Assembly: GCF_026341125.1 (NCBI RefSeq)
Contig: NZ_JAPEOR010000001.1
Span: forward strand, 2,046,001-2,110,000
Direction: 5' to 3'
Source of the DNA: Streptomyces sp. NBC_01142
GTDB taxonomy: Bacteria; Actinomycetota; Actinomycetes; Streptomycetales; Streptomycetaceae
Length of the DNA stretch: 64,000 nt
Shown: piece by piece, positions 17,413 to 28,258 of the stretch
Numbering within the stretch: position 1 is the first letter of the stretch
How the letters are laid out: every line of letters starts with the position of its first letter
The notes under the pieces: generated by a model
Told to the model about the DNA's origin: nothing
Databases searched by the model: none
The model's input: only the letters and a program-made list of their open reading frames with translations
Position numbers and translations under genes: made by a program

Positions 17413-19158
17413 TCAGCTCATCCGCAGGGCCAGGAAGAAGTCCAGCTTGTCCTCCAGGCGCGACAGGTCACGGCCCGTCAGTTGCTCGATCCTGCCCACC
17501 CGGTAGCGCAGGGTGTTCACATGCAGATGCAGCCGCGTCGCGCAGCGCGTCCACGAACCGTCGCAGTCCAGGAACGCCTCCAGCGTCGGGATCAGCTCCG
17601 CGCGGTGCCGGCGGTCGTAGTCCCGCAGCGGGTCCAGCAGCCGCGCCGTGAACGCGCGTCGTACGTCGTCCGGGACGAACGGCAGCAACAGGACGTGCGA
17701 CGCCAGCTCATGGTGGCCCGCCGCGCAGACCCGGCCCGGGCGGGCCGCCGCCACCCGGCGGGCGTGCCGGGCCTCTTCCAGGGCGCCGCGCAGGCCCTCC
17801 GCCGAGTGCACCGCCGCGCTGACACCCAGCGTGAGCCGGCCGTCGTCCGCGAGACCGGCCGAGAGCGGGTCGCGTACAGAGGACAGCAGCGCATCGGCGT
17901 GCAGCCCGGCCTCTATGGCCTTTTCCTCGGGGGCGTCCGGGTCGGCGCTCACCGCCGGCAGCGCGACCAGGGCGATCGCCTCGTCGCCGGTGTGGGCGAC
18001 CGCGATCCGCTCGGTGGAGTCGGGGCCGGCCGCCGCAGGGTCGACCAGGATCTCCTCCAGCAGCGACTGGGCCACCGGGCCGGACTCGATGGCCGTACCG
18101 GGCGCGCCCGCCCCCACGGCTGCCACGCCGGTGCCCGTGGTCGCCGCCGCGGCCCCGTCCTGGCCCCAGTCCACGCGCGCCACCACGACCTGCCAGTGCG
18201 GCGCGGTCCCGAGGCCGGGCAGCAGCACGGGCGCGGCCACCCGCAGCCTGGCCGCGATCTCGGCGGGCGGGGCACCCGACTGGACCAGCTCCAGGACTTC
18301 CTGGGCGAGCCTTCGGCGTACCGTACGGGCCGCCTCGCGCCGGTCCCGCTCGACCGCGATCAGCTGGGTGACGCCCTGAAGCAGGTCGAGCCGGGCGGCC
18401 GGCCAGTCGCTCGCGTCCGCCTCGACCGCCAGCAGCCAGTCCGACAGGACGGTCTCGCGCACATCCCGTGCGGCGGAGGCGGCACCGCGGACGGGATTAC
18501 GGATCGGGAAGAGGGCGTACGTCGTCCCGTGCACCGTTGCCCGGTGCGGTCCGCGGCGCCCGGTGCGGGTGGCGGCCAGGTGTTCCCCGGCCAGCGTGGC
18601 GCTCACGTCGGCGGGCAGCGGGTCGCCCGCCCCCGCGATCTGGCGCCCCGTGGGGGAGAGCACCCAGGCCCGAAGGTCCAGGTCGGAGCCGAGGAGGTCC
18701 AGGACCACCTCCGGTCCGCCGCCCGCCGGGCCGGAGGTCATCAGCCTTCTGTGTCTGTCGACGACTGCCGCAAGATCCCCGGCCCTCTCCCCGGAAACCT
18801 GGCGTACGACGTACTCCGTGATCGTCGCAAACGCAACGGATTCGTTCACTGCGAACAGCGGCAGTCGATGGCGCAAACACGCCTCGACGAGATCGTGGGG
18901 GATGTCCCCGAGTTCGGCCTCACCGGCCGCCAGTCCGGCCACCCCGGCGGTCGCGAGGATCCGTACGAAAGGCTCGGAATCGGCGGCGGTACGCCGCCAG
19001 GCGAGCCCCGTGAGCACCAGTTCGCCGCCCGAGAGATAGCGGCTCGGGTCGCGCAGGTCGGTCGTCATCACGCCGCGTACGCCGCGGTCGAGTTCGTCCT
19101 CGCCGCCGAGCAGCCGCAGCCCCAGCGCATCGGTTTCCAGCAGTGCGCGCAGCCGCAT
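17413..19158 (-). CDS. PucR-family regulator of purine catabolism
   Basis: 581 residues in the PucR order: N-terminal PucR domain (RALLETDALGLRLLGGEDEL...RYLSGGELVLTGLAWRR), a GGDEF-like/CdaR middle, and the C-terminal PucR helix-turn-helix (LIPTLEAFLDCDGSWTRCAT, RLHLHVNTLRYRVGRIEQLT, GRDLSRLEDKLDFFLAL). ATG at 19158 begins MRLRALLETD, the usual family start. It is divergent from the xanthine dehydrogenase operon, 276 bp away, and is the obvious regulator of it. The ligand is probably a purine breakdown product such as allantoin or xanthine (family knowledge, not shown here). Confidence 0.9.
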   Translation of the reverse strand: MRLRALLETDALGLRLLGGEDELDRGVRGVMTTDLRDPSRYLSGGELVLTGLAWRRTAADSEPFVRILATAGVAGLAAGEAELGDIPHDLVEACLRHRLPLFAVNESVAFATITEYVVRQVSGERAGDLAAVVDRHRRLMTSGPAGGGPEVVLDLLGSDLDLRAWVLSPTGRQIAGAGDPLPADVSATLAGEHLAATRTGRRGPHRATVHGTTYALFPIRNPVRGAASAARDVRETVLSDWLLAVEADASDWPAARLDLLQGVTQLIAVERDRREAARTVRRRLAQEVLELVQSGAPPAEIAARLRVAAPVLLPGLGTAPHWQVVVARVDWGQDGAAAATTGTGVAAVGAGAPGTAIESGPVAQSLLEEILVDPAAAGPDSTERIAVAHTGDEAIALVALPAVSADPDAPEEKAIEAGLHADALLSSVRDPLSAGLADDGRLTLGVSAAVHSAEGLRGALEEARHARRVAAARPGRVCAAGHHELASHVLLLPFVPDDVRRAFTARLLDPLRDYDRRHRAELIPTLEAFLDCDGSWTRCATRLHLHVNTLRYRVGRIEQLTGRDLSRLEDKLDFFLALRMS

Positions 19159-19173
19159 CTCGTTGCCGCCGAT

Positions 19174-19272
19174 CTGTCTCGTTGTTGCCGGTGACCTGTG
19201 GCCACGGTTTCCATGGGAAAACGGTGAGGTTACTGAGCCTCGTCTTTCGTTCGAATCTACAAGACGAGACAG
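19174..19272. promoter_or_regulatory. spaced inverted repeat between pucR-like gene and xdh operon
   Basis: CTGTCTCGT at 19174-19182 and its exact complement ACGAGACAG at 19264-19272 lie in the divergent promoter region about 90 bp apart. Half-sites placed next to each start would suit a regulator controlling both directions. This is inference; no binding motif for this PucR is known to me. Confidence 0.4.
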
Positions 19273-19434
19273 GCGGCCAGCCAACTCCTTCATGGTTTCG
19301 GTGACTGCACCGGGCCGTAGCACGGCTTGTGTACTGAGGCCACACCGCGTTAACAGCACATGAATAACCAGTCGAGGGCCGACCGTCCCGGGCCCGATTG
19401 CGACGATCGACCCCGATTAAGAAGAGAGCCACTC

Positions 19435-20343
19435 ATGGACTTCCTTCGCCCCGCCAGCTGGGAGGAGGCGCTCGCCGCCAAGGCCGAGCACCCCACAGCC
19501 GTACCCATCGCGGGTGGCACCGACATCATGGTGGAGATCAACTTCGACCACCGTCGGCCGGAGTACCTCCTGGACCTGAACCGCATCGGCGAGCTGCGCG
19601 AGTGGGAGGTCAGCCAGGACGGAGGAGACACGGTCCGGCTGGGCGCCTCCGTTCCGTACACGCAGATCATGGACCACCTGCGGGCCGAGCTGCCCGGTCT
19701 GGCGCTGGCCTCGCACACCGTCGCCTCCCCGCAGATCCGCAACCGCGGCGGAGTCGGCGGCAACCTCGGCACCGCCTCACCGGCCGGTGACGCCCACCCG
19801 GCGCTGCTCGCCGCGGGCGCCGAGGTCGAGGTCGAGTCGGTGCGAGGCAGCCGCCTCATCCCGATCGACGAGTTCTACACCGGCGTCAAGCGCAACGCGC
19901 TGGCCGCGGACGAGCTGATCCGCGCCGTCCACATCAAGAAGGCCGACGGGCCGCAGCAGTTCTCCAAGGTCGGCACCCGCAACGCGATGGTGATCGCGGT
20001 CTGCGCCTTCGGCCTGGCGCTGCACCCGCAGACCCGCACCGTGCGCACCGGCATCGGCTCCGCCGCCCCGACCCCGGTCCGGGCGAAGGCGGCCGAGGAG
20101 TTCTTGAACGCCGCGCTCGAAGAGGGCGGCTTCTGGGACAGCAAGAAGATCATCACGCCGTCCATCGCCAAGCAGTTCGCCGTGCTCGCCTCCGGTGGCT
20201 GCAGCCCGATCGACGACGTGCGCGGCACGGCGAGCTACCGCCGCCACGCGGTCGGCATCATGGCCCGCCGGACCCTCGGCTGGACCTGGGAGGCATACCG
20301 GGGCAATGCCCACGGCACACAGGGAGGCGCACAGTGCGCGTGA
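19435..20343 (+). CDS. xanthine dehydrogenase, FAD-binding subunit
   Basis: 302-residue FAD subunit of a molybdenum hydroxylase oxidising hypoxanthine/xanthine toward urate. FAD-binding features: VPIAGGTDIMVEINFD near the start, then TVASPQIRNRGGVGGNLGTA and the adjoining SPAGDAHPALLAAGA. The CO dehydrogenase flavoprotein C-terminal domain covers about residues 175-280. The ATG at 19435 follows gaagagag. First gene of a six-gene run (FAD subunit, 2Fe-2S subunit, Mo subunit, permease, XdhC). It overlaps the next gene by 10 bp. Confidence 0.93.
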   Translation: MDFLRPASWEEALAAKAEHPTAVPIAGGTDIMVEINFDHRRPEYLLDLNRIGELREWEVSQDGGDTVRLGASVPYTQIMDHLRAELPGLALASHTVASPQIRNRGGVGGNLGTASPAGDAHPALLAAGAEVEVESVRGSRLIPIDEFYTGVKRNALAADELIRAVHIKKADGPQQFSKVGTRNAMVIAVCAFGLALHPQTRTVRTGIGSAAPTPVRAKAAEEFLNAALEEGGFWDSKKIITPSIAKQFAVLASGGCSPIDDVRGTASYRRHAVGIMARRTLGWTWEAYRGNAHGTQGGAQCA

Positions 20344-20927
20344 ACTTCACGGTCAACGGTCGTCAGCAGGAAGCGGACGACGTGTGGGAGGGCGAGAGCC
20401 TTCTCTACGTACTGCGCGAGCGCATGGGCCTGCCGGGCTCGAAGAACGCGTGTGAGCAGGGCGAATGCGGCTCCTGTACGGTCCGCCTGGACGGTGTCCC
20501 GGTCTGTTCCTGCCTCGTCGCCGCAGGTCAGGTCGAGGGCCGCGAGGTCGTCACCGTCGAGGGCCTGGCCGACTACGCCAAGCACCGCACCGACCAGCAC
20601 GCGGGCAGTGGCTGCGCCTCCGGCGCCTGCGGCACCACCCTCGACAGCGCCAAGCGCTGGGAGGCCAAGCCCTCCGACGGGCGGACTGGTGAGCAGAGCG
20701 AGCTCTCCCCGATCCAGCAGGCGTTCATCGACGCCGGCGCCGTGCAGTGCGGTTTCTGCACCCCCGGTCTGCTGGTCGCCGCGGACGAGCTGCTCGAGCG
20801 CAACGCCGAGCCGTCCGACGCCGACATCCGTGAGGCGCTCTCCGGCAACCTGTGCCGCTGCACCGGTTACGAGAAGATCCTCGACGCGGTCCGCCTCGCG
20901 GCCGCCCGTCAGGAAGAGGCGGTCTGA
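20334..20927 (+). CDS. xanthine dehydrogenase, 2Fe-2S subunit
   Basis: 197-residue iron-sulfur subunit. The plant-type cluster is carried by CEQGECGSCTVRLDGVPVCSC and the alpha-helical second cluster by CGFCTPG and LSGNLCRCTGYEKILDAV, so both 2Fe-2S centres are complete. About 25 extra residues (about residues 80-120, SGCASGACGTTLDSAKRWEA) lie between the two domains. GTG start at 20334 inside the preceding gene; only 3 bp separate it from the Mo subunit. Confidence 0.94.
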   Translation: MRVNFTVNGRQQEADDVWEGESLLYVLRERMGLPGSKNACEQGECGSCTVRLDGVPVCSCLVAAGQVEGREVVTVEGLADYAKHRTDQHAGSGCASGACGTTLDSAKRWEAKPSDGRTGEQSELSPIQQAFIDAGAVQCGFCTPGLLVAADELLERNAEPSDADIREALSGNLCRCTGYEKILDAVRLAAARQEEAV

Positions 20928-20930
20928 CCC

Positions 20931-23330
20931 ATGGCTCAGAACACGCGCACCGTTCCGGCGGGTACGCCCACCAACGTCACGCAGAAGCACAACAAGGGCG
21001 GCATCGGCGAGTCCACCCTCCGGCCGGACGGCACCCTCAAAGTCACCGGCGAGTTCGCGTACTCCTCGGACATGTGGCACGAGGACATGCTCTGGGGCCA
21101 CACGCTCCGCAGCACCGTCGCGCACGCCGAGATCAAGTCGATCGACATCTCGGAAGCACTCGCGATGCCCGGCGTCTACTCCGTACTGACCTACGACGAC
21201 CTGCCCACGGAGGTGAAGAACTACGGCCTGGAGATCCAGGACACCCCGGTTCTCGCCCACGGCAAGGTACGTCACCACGGTGAGCCGGTGGCCCTGGTCG
21301 CCGCGGACCACCCGGAGACCGCGCGGCGCGCCGCCGCCAAGATCAAGATCGAGTACGTCGAACTGCCTCTCATCACCGACGAGGCCTCGGCGACCGCACC
21401 CGACGCGATCCTGGTCCACGAGGGCCGCGACGACCACCACATCGGTCATGTCCCGCACCCGAACATCGTGCACCGCCAGCCGATCATCCGCGGCAACGCC
21501 GACGAGGCCGCCAAGCGCGCCGACGTGATCGTCAAGGGCGAGTACACCTTCGGCATGCAGGACCAGGCGTTCCTCGGCCCGGAGTCCGGCCTCGCCGTCC
21601 CCTCCGAGGACGGTGGTGTCGAGCTCTACGTCGCCACCCAGTGGCTGCACTCGGACCTCCGGCAGATCGCCCCCGTCCTCGGCCTGCCCGAGGAGAAGGT
21701 CCGTATGACGCTCTCCGGCGTCGGCGGTGCCTTCGGCGGCCGCGAGGACCTGTCGATGCAGATCCACGCCTGCCTCCTGGCGCTGCGCACCGGCAAGCCG
21801 GTCAAGATCGTCTACAACCGGTTCGAGTCCTTCTTCGGACACGTCCACCGGCACCCGGCGAAGCTCTACTACGAGCACGGTGCCACCAAGGACGGCAAGC
21901 TCACGCACATGAAGTGCAAGATCGTCCTGGACGGCGGCGCCTACGCCTCCGCCTCCCCGGCGGTCGTCGGCAACGCCTCCTCCCTCTCCGTCGGCCCGTA
22001 CGTCGTCGAAGACGTCGACATCGAGGCGATCGCCCTCTACAGCAACAACCCGCCCTGCGGCGCCATGCGCGGCTTCGGCGCGGTCCAGGCGTGCTTCGCC
22101 TACGAGGCACAGATGGACAAGCTCGCGGCGAAGCTGGGCATCGACCCGGTGGAGTTCCGCCAGATGAACGCCATGGAGCAGGGCACGCTGCTGCCGACCG
22201 GGCAGCCGTGCGACTCCCCGGCCCCCGTCGCCGAGCTGCTTCGCCGCGTCAAGGCCAGGCCGCTGCCGCCCGAGAAGCAGTGGCTCGCGGCCGGCGAGCA
22301 GGCGGACGTCCGTGCCCTGCCGGGCGGTCTGTCCAACACCACGCACGGCGAGGGCGTCGTCCGCGGTGTCGGCTACGCGGTCGGCATCAAGAACGTCGGC
22401 TTCTCCGAGGGCTTCGACGACTACTCCACCGCGCGGGTGCGTATGGAGGTCATCAACGGCGAGCCGGTCGCGACCGTGCACACCGCGATGGCGGAGGTCG
22501 GCCAGGGCGGTGTCACCGTCCACGCCCAGATCGCCCGGACCGAGCTCGGCGTCACCCAGGTGACGATCCATCCGGCCGACACCCAGGTCGGCTCGGCCGG
22601 TTCCACCTCCGCCTCCCGTCAGACGTACGTCACGGGCGGCGCGGTCAAGAACGCCTGCGAGAACGTCCGCGAGAAGGTCCTGGAGATCGGGCGGGCCAAG
22701 TTCGGCTCGTACCACCCCGCCTGGGCCACCGCCGAGCTGCTGCTCGAAGGCGGCAAGGTCGTCACCGACGCCGGCGAGGTCCTCGCCGACCTGGTGGACG
22801 TACTCGAGGGCGAGGCGGTCGACCTGGAGCTCGAGTGGCGCCACCGCCCCACCGAGGCCTTCGACCTGGTCACCGGCCAGGGCAACGGCCACGTCCAGTA
22901 CTCCTTCGCCGCACACCGCGCGGTGGTGGAGGTGGACACGGAGCTCGGCCTGGTGAAGGTCATCGAGCTGGCCTGTGCGCAGGACGTCGGCAAGGCGCTC
23001 AACCCGCTGTCCGTCGTCGGCCAGATCCAGGGTGGCACCACCCAGGGCCTGGGCGTCGCGGTCATGGAGGAGATCATCGTCGACCCGAAGACCGCGAAGG
23101 TGCGCAACCCCTCCTTCACGGACTACCTGATCCCCACGATTCTCGACACGCCGACCATCCCCGTCGACGTACTCGAGCTCGCCGACGACCACGCGCCGTA
23201 CGGACTGCGCGGTATCGGCGAAGCCCCGACCCTCTCGTCCACCCCGGCCGTCCTCGCGGCGATCCGGAACGCGACGGGTCTGGAGCTCAACAGGACCCCG
23301 GTGCGCCCCGAGCACCTCACGGGTACCTGA
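20931..23330 (+). CDS. xanthine dehydrogenase, molybdopterin-binding subunit
   Basis: 799-residue catalytic subunit. N-terminal a/b hammerhead domain (GEFAYSSDMWHEDMLWGHTL), then the Mo-cofactor domain with GVGGAFGGREDLSMQIHA, the NNPPCGAMRGFGAVQACFAY segment whose Arg contacts purine substrates in this family, and the late GEAPTLSSTPAVLAAI with the catalytic Glu of Mo hydroxylases. These match xanthine dehydrogenase better than carbon monoxide dehydrogenase, which has a VAYRC active-site loop that is absent here. The cofactor's sulfuration presumably needs the XdhC encoded two genes downstream. Confidence 0.94.
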   Translation: MAQNTRTVPAGTPTNVTQKHNKGGIGESTLRPDGTLKVTGEFAYSSDMWHEDMLWGHTLRSTVAHAEIKSIDISEALAMPGVYSVLTYDDLPTEVKNYGLEIQDTPVLAHGKVRHHGEPVALVAADHPETARRAAAKIKIEYVELPLITDEASATAPDAILVHEGRDDHHIGHVPHPNIVHRQPIIRGNADEAAKRADVIVKGEYTFGMQDQAFLGPESGLAVPSEDGGVELYVATQWLHSDLRQIAPVLGLPEEKVRMTLSGVGGAFGGREDLSMQIHACLLALRTGKPVKIVYNRFESFFGHVHRHPAKLYYEHGATKDGKLTHMKCKIVLDGGAYASASPAVVGNASSLSVGPYVVEDVDIEAIALYSNNPPCGAMRGFGAVQACFAYEAQMDKLAAKLGIDPVEFRQMNAMEQGTLLPTGQPCDSPAPVAELLRRVKARPLPPEKQWLAAGEQADVRALPGGLSNTTHGEGVVRGVGYAVGIKNVGFSEGFDDYSTARVRMEVINGEPVATVHTAMAEVGQGGVTVHAQIARTELGVTQVTIHPADTQVGSAGSTSASRQTYVTGGAVKNACENVREKVLEIGRAKFGSYHPAWATAELLLEGGKVVTDAGEVLADLVDVLEGEAVDLELEWRHRPTEAFDLVTGQGNGHVQYSFAAHRAVVEVDTELGLVKVIELACAQDVGKALNPLSVVGQIQGGTTQGLGVAVMEEIIVDPKTAKVRNPSFTDYLIPTILDTPTIPVDVLELADDHAPYGLRGIGEAPTLSSTPAVLAAIRNATGLELNRTPVRPEHLTGT

Positions 23331-23583
23331 CCCCCCCGCCTCTCCGGGCGGTGCGCCGCGCTTTTGCGGAACGTCACACTTCCCGCCCGTCGCACCGCCC
23401 GGAGAACCCCAGGACCGCACCGCTCGTGGTTCTGGGAACCCAGCACCACCCATCCCCGCAGTACTCGGCATCACCCAGTTCGTCTCGGGCCGTCCCCCGG
23501 GTCGTGCAGCCAGCGCACCATCCCAAATCCCGCAGCTTCCAGTCTTTATGCGGGTGCCCCTGTGAACCTTGGGAGTAGGCACC

Positions 23584-25065
23584 ATGACCCAGCAGTCCCT
23601 TGAGCCCAAGACCACGGCGGAGGACGCCGGCGCGGGAACGCGCCAGCCCGCCGGACGGTCTTGGCTCGACCGGTATTTCCACATAACCCAGCGCGGGTCG
23701 ACCCTCGGACGGGAGGTGCGTGGCGGCATCACCACCTTCATGGCGATGGCGTACATCATCCTTCTCAACCCGGTGATTCTGTCGGTGCCCGATGCGGCCG
23801 GACAGCGGCTCGACGGTGACCAGCTCACCACCGCGACCGTCTTCGCCGCCGCTGCCACCACCATCGTGATGGGCTTCATCGGCAATGTGCCGCTGGCCCT
23901 CGCCGCGGGACTCAGCGTCTCCGCCGTCATGGCTTTCCAGGTCGCTCCGGAGATGACCTGGGAAAACGCGATGGGCATGTGCGTCATCTACGGCCTCGTG
24001 ATCATCCTGCTCGTCGTCACCGGCCTGCGTGAACTGATCATGAACGCCATCCCCCTGGCACTGAAGCACGCGATCACCATGGGGATCGGTCTGTTCGTCT
24101 GCCTCATCGGCCTGGTCCAGGCCGGCTTCGTCACCTCCATGCCCGGAGACGGCGGTATCGCGGGCGCCAAGCCCATCCAGCTCGGCACCAGCGACATGCT
24201 CACCGGCTGGCCGGTGCTCTGCTTCGCGGTCACCGTGCTGCTGATCTTCCTGCTGCAGGTCCGCAAGGTCCCCGGCGCGATCCTCATCGGCATCGTCGGC
24301 GGTACGGTCTTCGCCGCGGTGGTCCACCAGTTCGCCGGCCTCGACAAGGGGGCCTGGGGCGGTCTGAACGCCCCTGAGATCACCGGCTCCATCGTCAGCA
24401 CGCCGGACTTCGGTCTCTTCGGCAAGGTCTCCTTCAGCGGCATGGGAGACGTCGGTGGCATCACCGTCGGCGTCATCGTCTTCACCCTGGTGCTGGCCGG
24501 CTTCTTCGACGCCATGGGCACCATCATCGGCATCGGCCAGCAGGCCAACCTCGCCGACGACAAGGGCAAGATGCCCGGCCTCAACAAGGCCCTGGCCATC
24601 GACGGTGCGGGCGGCGCGATCGGAGGCATCGCCGGTGCCTCCGGCCAGACCGTGTTCGTCGAGTCCACCGCGGGCGTCGGCGACGGTGCGCGCACCGGCT
24701 TCGCCAGTGTCATCACCGGCCTCGCCTTCACGCTCTGCCTGTTCTTCACCCCGCTTGCCCAGGTCATCCCCACCCAGGTGGCCGCCGCTGCGCTCGTCGT
24801 CATCGGATCGATGATGCTGACCAACGCCAAGCACATCGACTGGAACGACCAGGCGACCGCCATCCCGGTCTTCCTGACCACCGTCCTCATGCCCTTCACG
24901 TACTCCATCACCGCGGGCATCGCCGCCGGAGTCATCGCCCACGTCCTGATCAAGGCCGTACAGGGCAAGGTCCGCGACATCGGCTGGCTGATGTGGGTGC
25001 TGGCCGTCGTCTTCCTGGCCTACTTCGCCCTTCACCCGATCGAGGGCTGGCTGGGAGTCAAGTAG
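23584..25065 (+). CDS. NCS2/AzgA-type purine permease
   Basis: 493-residue transporter with about 12-14 membrane helices, expected to import hypoxanthine, guanine, adenine or xanthine with protons. AzgA-branch features: LGREVRGGITTFMAMAYII at the start, IGNVPLALAAGLSVSAVMAF, and the ASGQTVFVESTAGVGDGART signature. ATG at 23584 with GGGAG in front. It lies 253 bp after the Mo subunit; that gap shows a run of C/A-rich sequence but no riboswitch-like structure. Uptake next to dehydrogenase and maturation genes makes a complete purine-salvage or catabolic module. Confidence 0.9.
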   Translation: MTQQSLEPKTTAEDAGAGTRQPAGRSWLDRYFHITQRGSTLGREVRGGITTFMAMAYIILLNPVILSVPDAAGQRLDGDQLTTATVFAAAATTIVMGFIGNVPLALAAGLSVSAVMAFQVAPEMTWENAMGMCVIYGLVIILLVVTGLRELIMNAIPLALKHAITMGIGLFVCLIGLVQAGFVTSMPGDGGIAGAKPIQLGTSDMLTGWPVLCFAVTVLLIFLLQVRKVPGAILIGIVGGTVFAAVVHQFAGLDKGAWGGLNAPEITGSIVSTPDFGLFGKVSFSGMGDVGGITVGVIVFTLVLAGFFDAMGTIIGIGQQANLADDKGKMPGLNKALAIDGAGGAIGGIAGASGQTVFVESTAGVGDGARTGFASVITGLAFTLCLFFTPLAQVIPTQVAAAALVVIGSMMLTNAKHIDWNDQATAIPVFLTTVLMPFTYSITAGIAAGVIAHVLIKAVQGKVRDIGWLMWVLAVVFLAYFALHPIEGWLGVK

Positions 25066-25100
25066 TTCCCCTCCCCTACACACACCCTGAGGAGACCGAC

Positions 25101-26252
25101 ATGCTGGACATCGCCGAAGAGCTGAACCGGTGGGTCGAGCAGGGCCGCGAATTCGCCGTCGCCACCGTGGTGGCCGTCGGCGGCAGCGCGCCCCGGCAGC
25201 CGGGAGCCGCACTCGCGGTGGACAGCGAGGGCACGGCGATCGGGTCGGTCTCCGGAGGGTGTGTGGAAGGGGCGGTGTACGAGCTGTGCCAACAGTCGCT
25301 GGAGGACGGCGAGACCGTCCTCGAGCGCTTCGGCTACAGCGATGACGACGCCTTCGCCGTGGGCCTGACCTGCGGCGGCATCATCGACATCCTGGTGACT
25401 CCGGTACGTGCCGACGCCCCCTCCCGGGAGGTTTTCGCGGCCGCGCTGTCCGCCGCCGCCACCGGCGGGGCGGCCGCGGTCGCCCGGATCACCGACGGAC
25501 CGGCCGAGGTGCGGGGCCGCGCGATCCTGGTCCGGGCCGACGGAGCGTACGAAGGCTCCCTGGGCGGCCACCCGGAGCTGGACCGGACCGCGGCGGGCGA
25601 GGCCCGCGCCCTGCTGGACGCCGGCCGCACCGGCACGGTCGTCATCGGCGAGGACGGCAGCCGCTGCGCACAGCCGCTGACCCTGCTCGTCGAATCGAGC
25701 GTCCCGGCCCCCCGCATGATCGTCTTCGGTGCCATCGACTTCGCCTCGGCGCTGGTACGCGTCGGCAAGTTCCTCGGCTACCACGTCACGGTCTGCGACG
25801 CCCGCCCGGTCTTCGCGACGAAGGCCCGCTTCCCCGAGGCGGACGAGATCGTCGTCGACTGGCCGCACCGCTATCTGGAGTCGACGGAGGTGGACGGCCG
25901 TACGGTCCTCTGCGTCCTCACCCACGACGCCAAGTTCGATGTCCCCCTGCTCGAAGTGGCCCTCGGACTCCCCGTCGCCTACGTCGGCGCGATGGGGTCC
26001 CGCCGCACCCACGAGGACCGCAACAAGCGGCTGCGCGAGGTCGGCGTCACCGAACTGGAACTGGCCCGCCTGCGCTCCCCGATCGGCCTCGACCTGGGGG
26101 CGCGTACGCCGGAGGAGACAGCGCTGTCGATCGGCGCCGAGATCGTCGCCAACCGGCGCGGCGGCAGCGGAGTCTCCCTGACGGGAGCGCACACCCCGAT
26201 CCACCACGACGTCCGGCAGGCCCCGGTGGACCGGATCGCCTCCGTCGCCTGA
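25101..26252 (+). CDS. XdhC-type molybdenum cofactor insertion/sulfuration protein
   Basis: 383 residues: an N-terminal XdhC/CoxI domain (FAVATVVAVGGSAPRQPGAA, IGSVSGGCVEGAVYELCQQ, LTCGGIIDILV) and a C-terminal Rossmann XdhC_C domain (MIVFGAIDFASALVRVGKFL, VAYVGAMGSRRTHEDR, IGLDLGARTPEETALSIGAE). In known systems XdhC holds Moco, aids its sulfuration and hands it to the Mo subunit. ATG at 25101 with GAGGAG upstream, 35 bp after the permease stop. The last 17 coding bases plus stop are nearly duplicated just downstream (26253-26278), a minor slippage event. Confidence 0.92.
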   Translation: MLDIAEELNRWVEQGREFAVATVVAVGGSAPRQPGAALAVDSEGTAIGSVSGGCVEGAVYELCQQSLEDGETVLERFGYSDDDAFAVGLTCGGIIDILVTPVRADAPSREVFAAALSAAATGGAAAVARITDGPAEVRGRAILVRADGAYEGSLGGHPELDRTAAGEARALLDAGRTGTVVIGEDGSRCAQPLTLLVESSVPAPRMIVFGAIDFASALVRVGKFLGYHVTVCDARPVFATKARFPEADEIVVDWPHRYLESTEVDGRTVLCVLTHDAKFDVPLLEVALGLPVAYVGAMGSRRTHEDRNKRLREVGVTELELARLRSPIGLDLGARTPEETALSIGAEIVANRRGGSGVSLTGAHTPIHHDVRQAPVDRIASVA

Positions 26253-26307
26253 CCGCCTCCGCCTCCGTCGCCTGACCGGCCCCGGGCCGGCGCCGGGCCG
26301 GCGCCGG

Positions 26308-27428
<1,121 letters not shown>

Positions 27429-27438
27429 AACGGGACTT

Positions 27439-27481
27439 CACGTACGCCGGCGGCCGCTGGTCCGGGCGCCGGCGGTACGTG
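27439..27481. terminator. bidirectional hairpin terminator
   Basis: Arms CACGTACGCCGGCG and CGCCGGCGGTACGTG pair with one bulge across a 14-nt loop, between the convergent DUF6299 and methyltransferase genes. Confidence 0.75.
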
Positions 27482-27511
27482 TCGATGTCCCGGCCCCAGA
27501 CGGCCACCGGG

Positions 27512-28258
27512 TCAGAGAACGTCCTGGCTGATGCGCCGCGCCACCACCAGCCGGCAGCGAGGGCTGCCGTCGGGCAGCCGGCCCAGCTCCCGCAGCGGCT
27601 GGAGCTCCACCGCGAACCCTGCCCCCGACAGTTCGGCCACCACATCCGGCAGCCGGAACGTGCGGTAGTACATGACGAAGCGCGGGTGCCACAGCAGATT
27701 GCGTACGCGCATCACCGCGTCGAAGCCCCACATCGTCCAGTAGGCCCGCGAGCCGACCCGGGGCGGAGCCGGAACGGGAAAGACGAACCGGCCGCCGGGC
27801 CGCAGTGCTCTGTGCACCTGCGCGAACAGCGCGGGCCGCTCGCCGGGCAGGAAATGACCGAAAGCCCCGAAACTCACGGCCAGATCGAAGACCGGTGCGA
27901 AGGGAAGAGCGCGTGCGTCGGCCCGTACCCAGTCCACCGCCGGTGCGCCCGGGGCATCCGGCAGAGAGGATCTGGCGGCGGTCAGCATGCCCGCGCTGAA
28001 GTCGACGCCGGTGATCCGCTCCGCGCACAACTGCCGCAGCACTCCCGTTCCGGCTCCGGTGCCGCAGCAGATGTCGAGCCCTGCCCGGAACGGCCCGAGC
28101 GGCCGGACGGCGCGCACCACCGCGTCCAGCAGGTGATCCGGCGTACGGAACGGAGTCTGGTCGAACTTCGGTGCCAGCAGGTCGTATCCGTGCTCGATGG
28201 AGGAGAGTGCCTGCACGGTGAGTTCGCGAAAGGTGGGGCCCAGAGGTGTGAACATCAC
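27512..28258 (-). CDS. class I SAM-dependent methyltransferase
   Basis: 248 residues. Motif I is LDICCGTGAGTGVL, motif II ITGVDFSAGML, and motif III/post follow as DLAVSFGAFGHFL and ALRPGGRFVFPVP, the standard Methyltransf_11/25 layout. Substrate not predictable; the protein has no signal or membrane helix, and no biosynthetic neighbours suggest a pathway. Divergent from the SpoIIE-type phosphatase gene. Confidence 0.85.
   Translation of the reverse strand: MMFTPLGPTFRELTVQALSSIEHGYDLLAPKFDQTPFRTPDHLLDAVVRAVRPLGPFRAGLDICCGTGAGTGVLRQLCAERITGVDFSAGMLTAARSSLPDAPGAPAVDWVRADARALPFAPVFDLAVSFGAFGHFLPGERPALFAQVHRALRPGGRFVFPVPAPPRVGSRAYWTMWGFDAVMRVRNLLWHPRFVMYYRTFRLPDVVAELSGAGFAVELQPLRELGRLPDGSPRCRLVVARRISQDVL

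Noticed and set aside
23331..23583. Purine riboswitch before the permease
   Set aside because: No conserved three-way junction or loop-loop motif visible; purine switches are rare in Streptomyces.
20235..23987. 1,250-codon open frame on the minus strand opposite the xanthine dehydrogenase and permease genes
   Set aside because: It mirrors highly conserved plus-strand genes, is rich in Arg/Gly/Asp/Val from GC-rich codons and shows no domain; long antisense frames are expected at this GC content.
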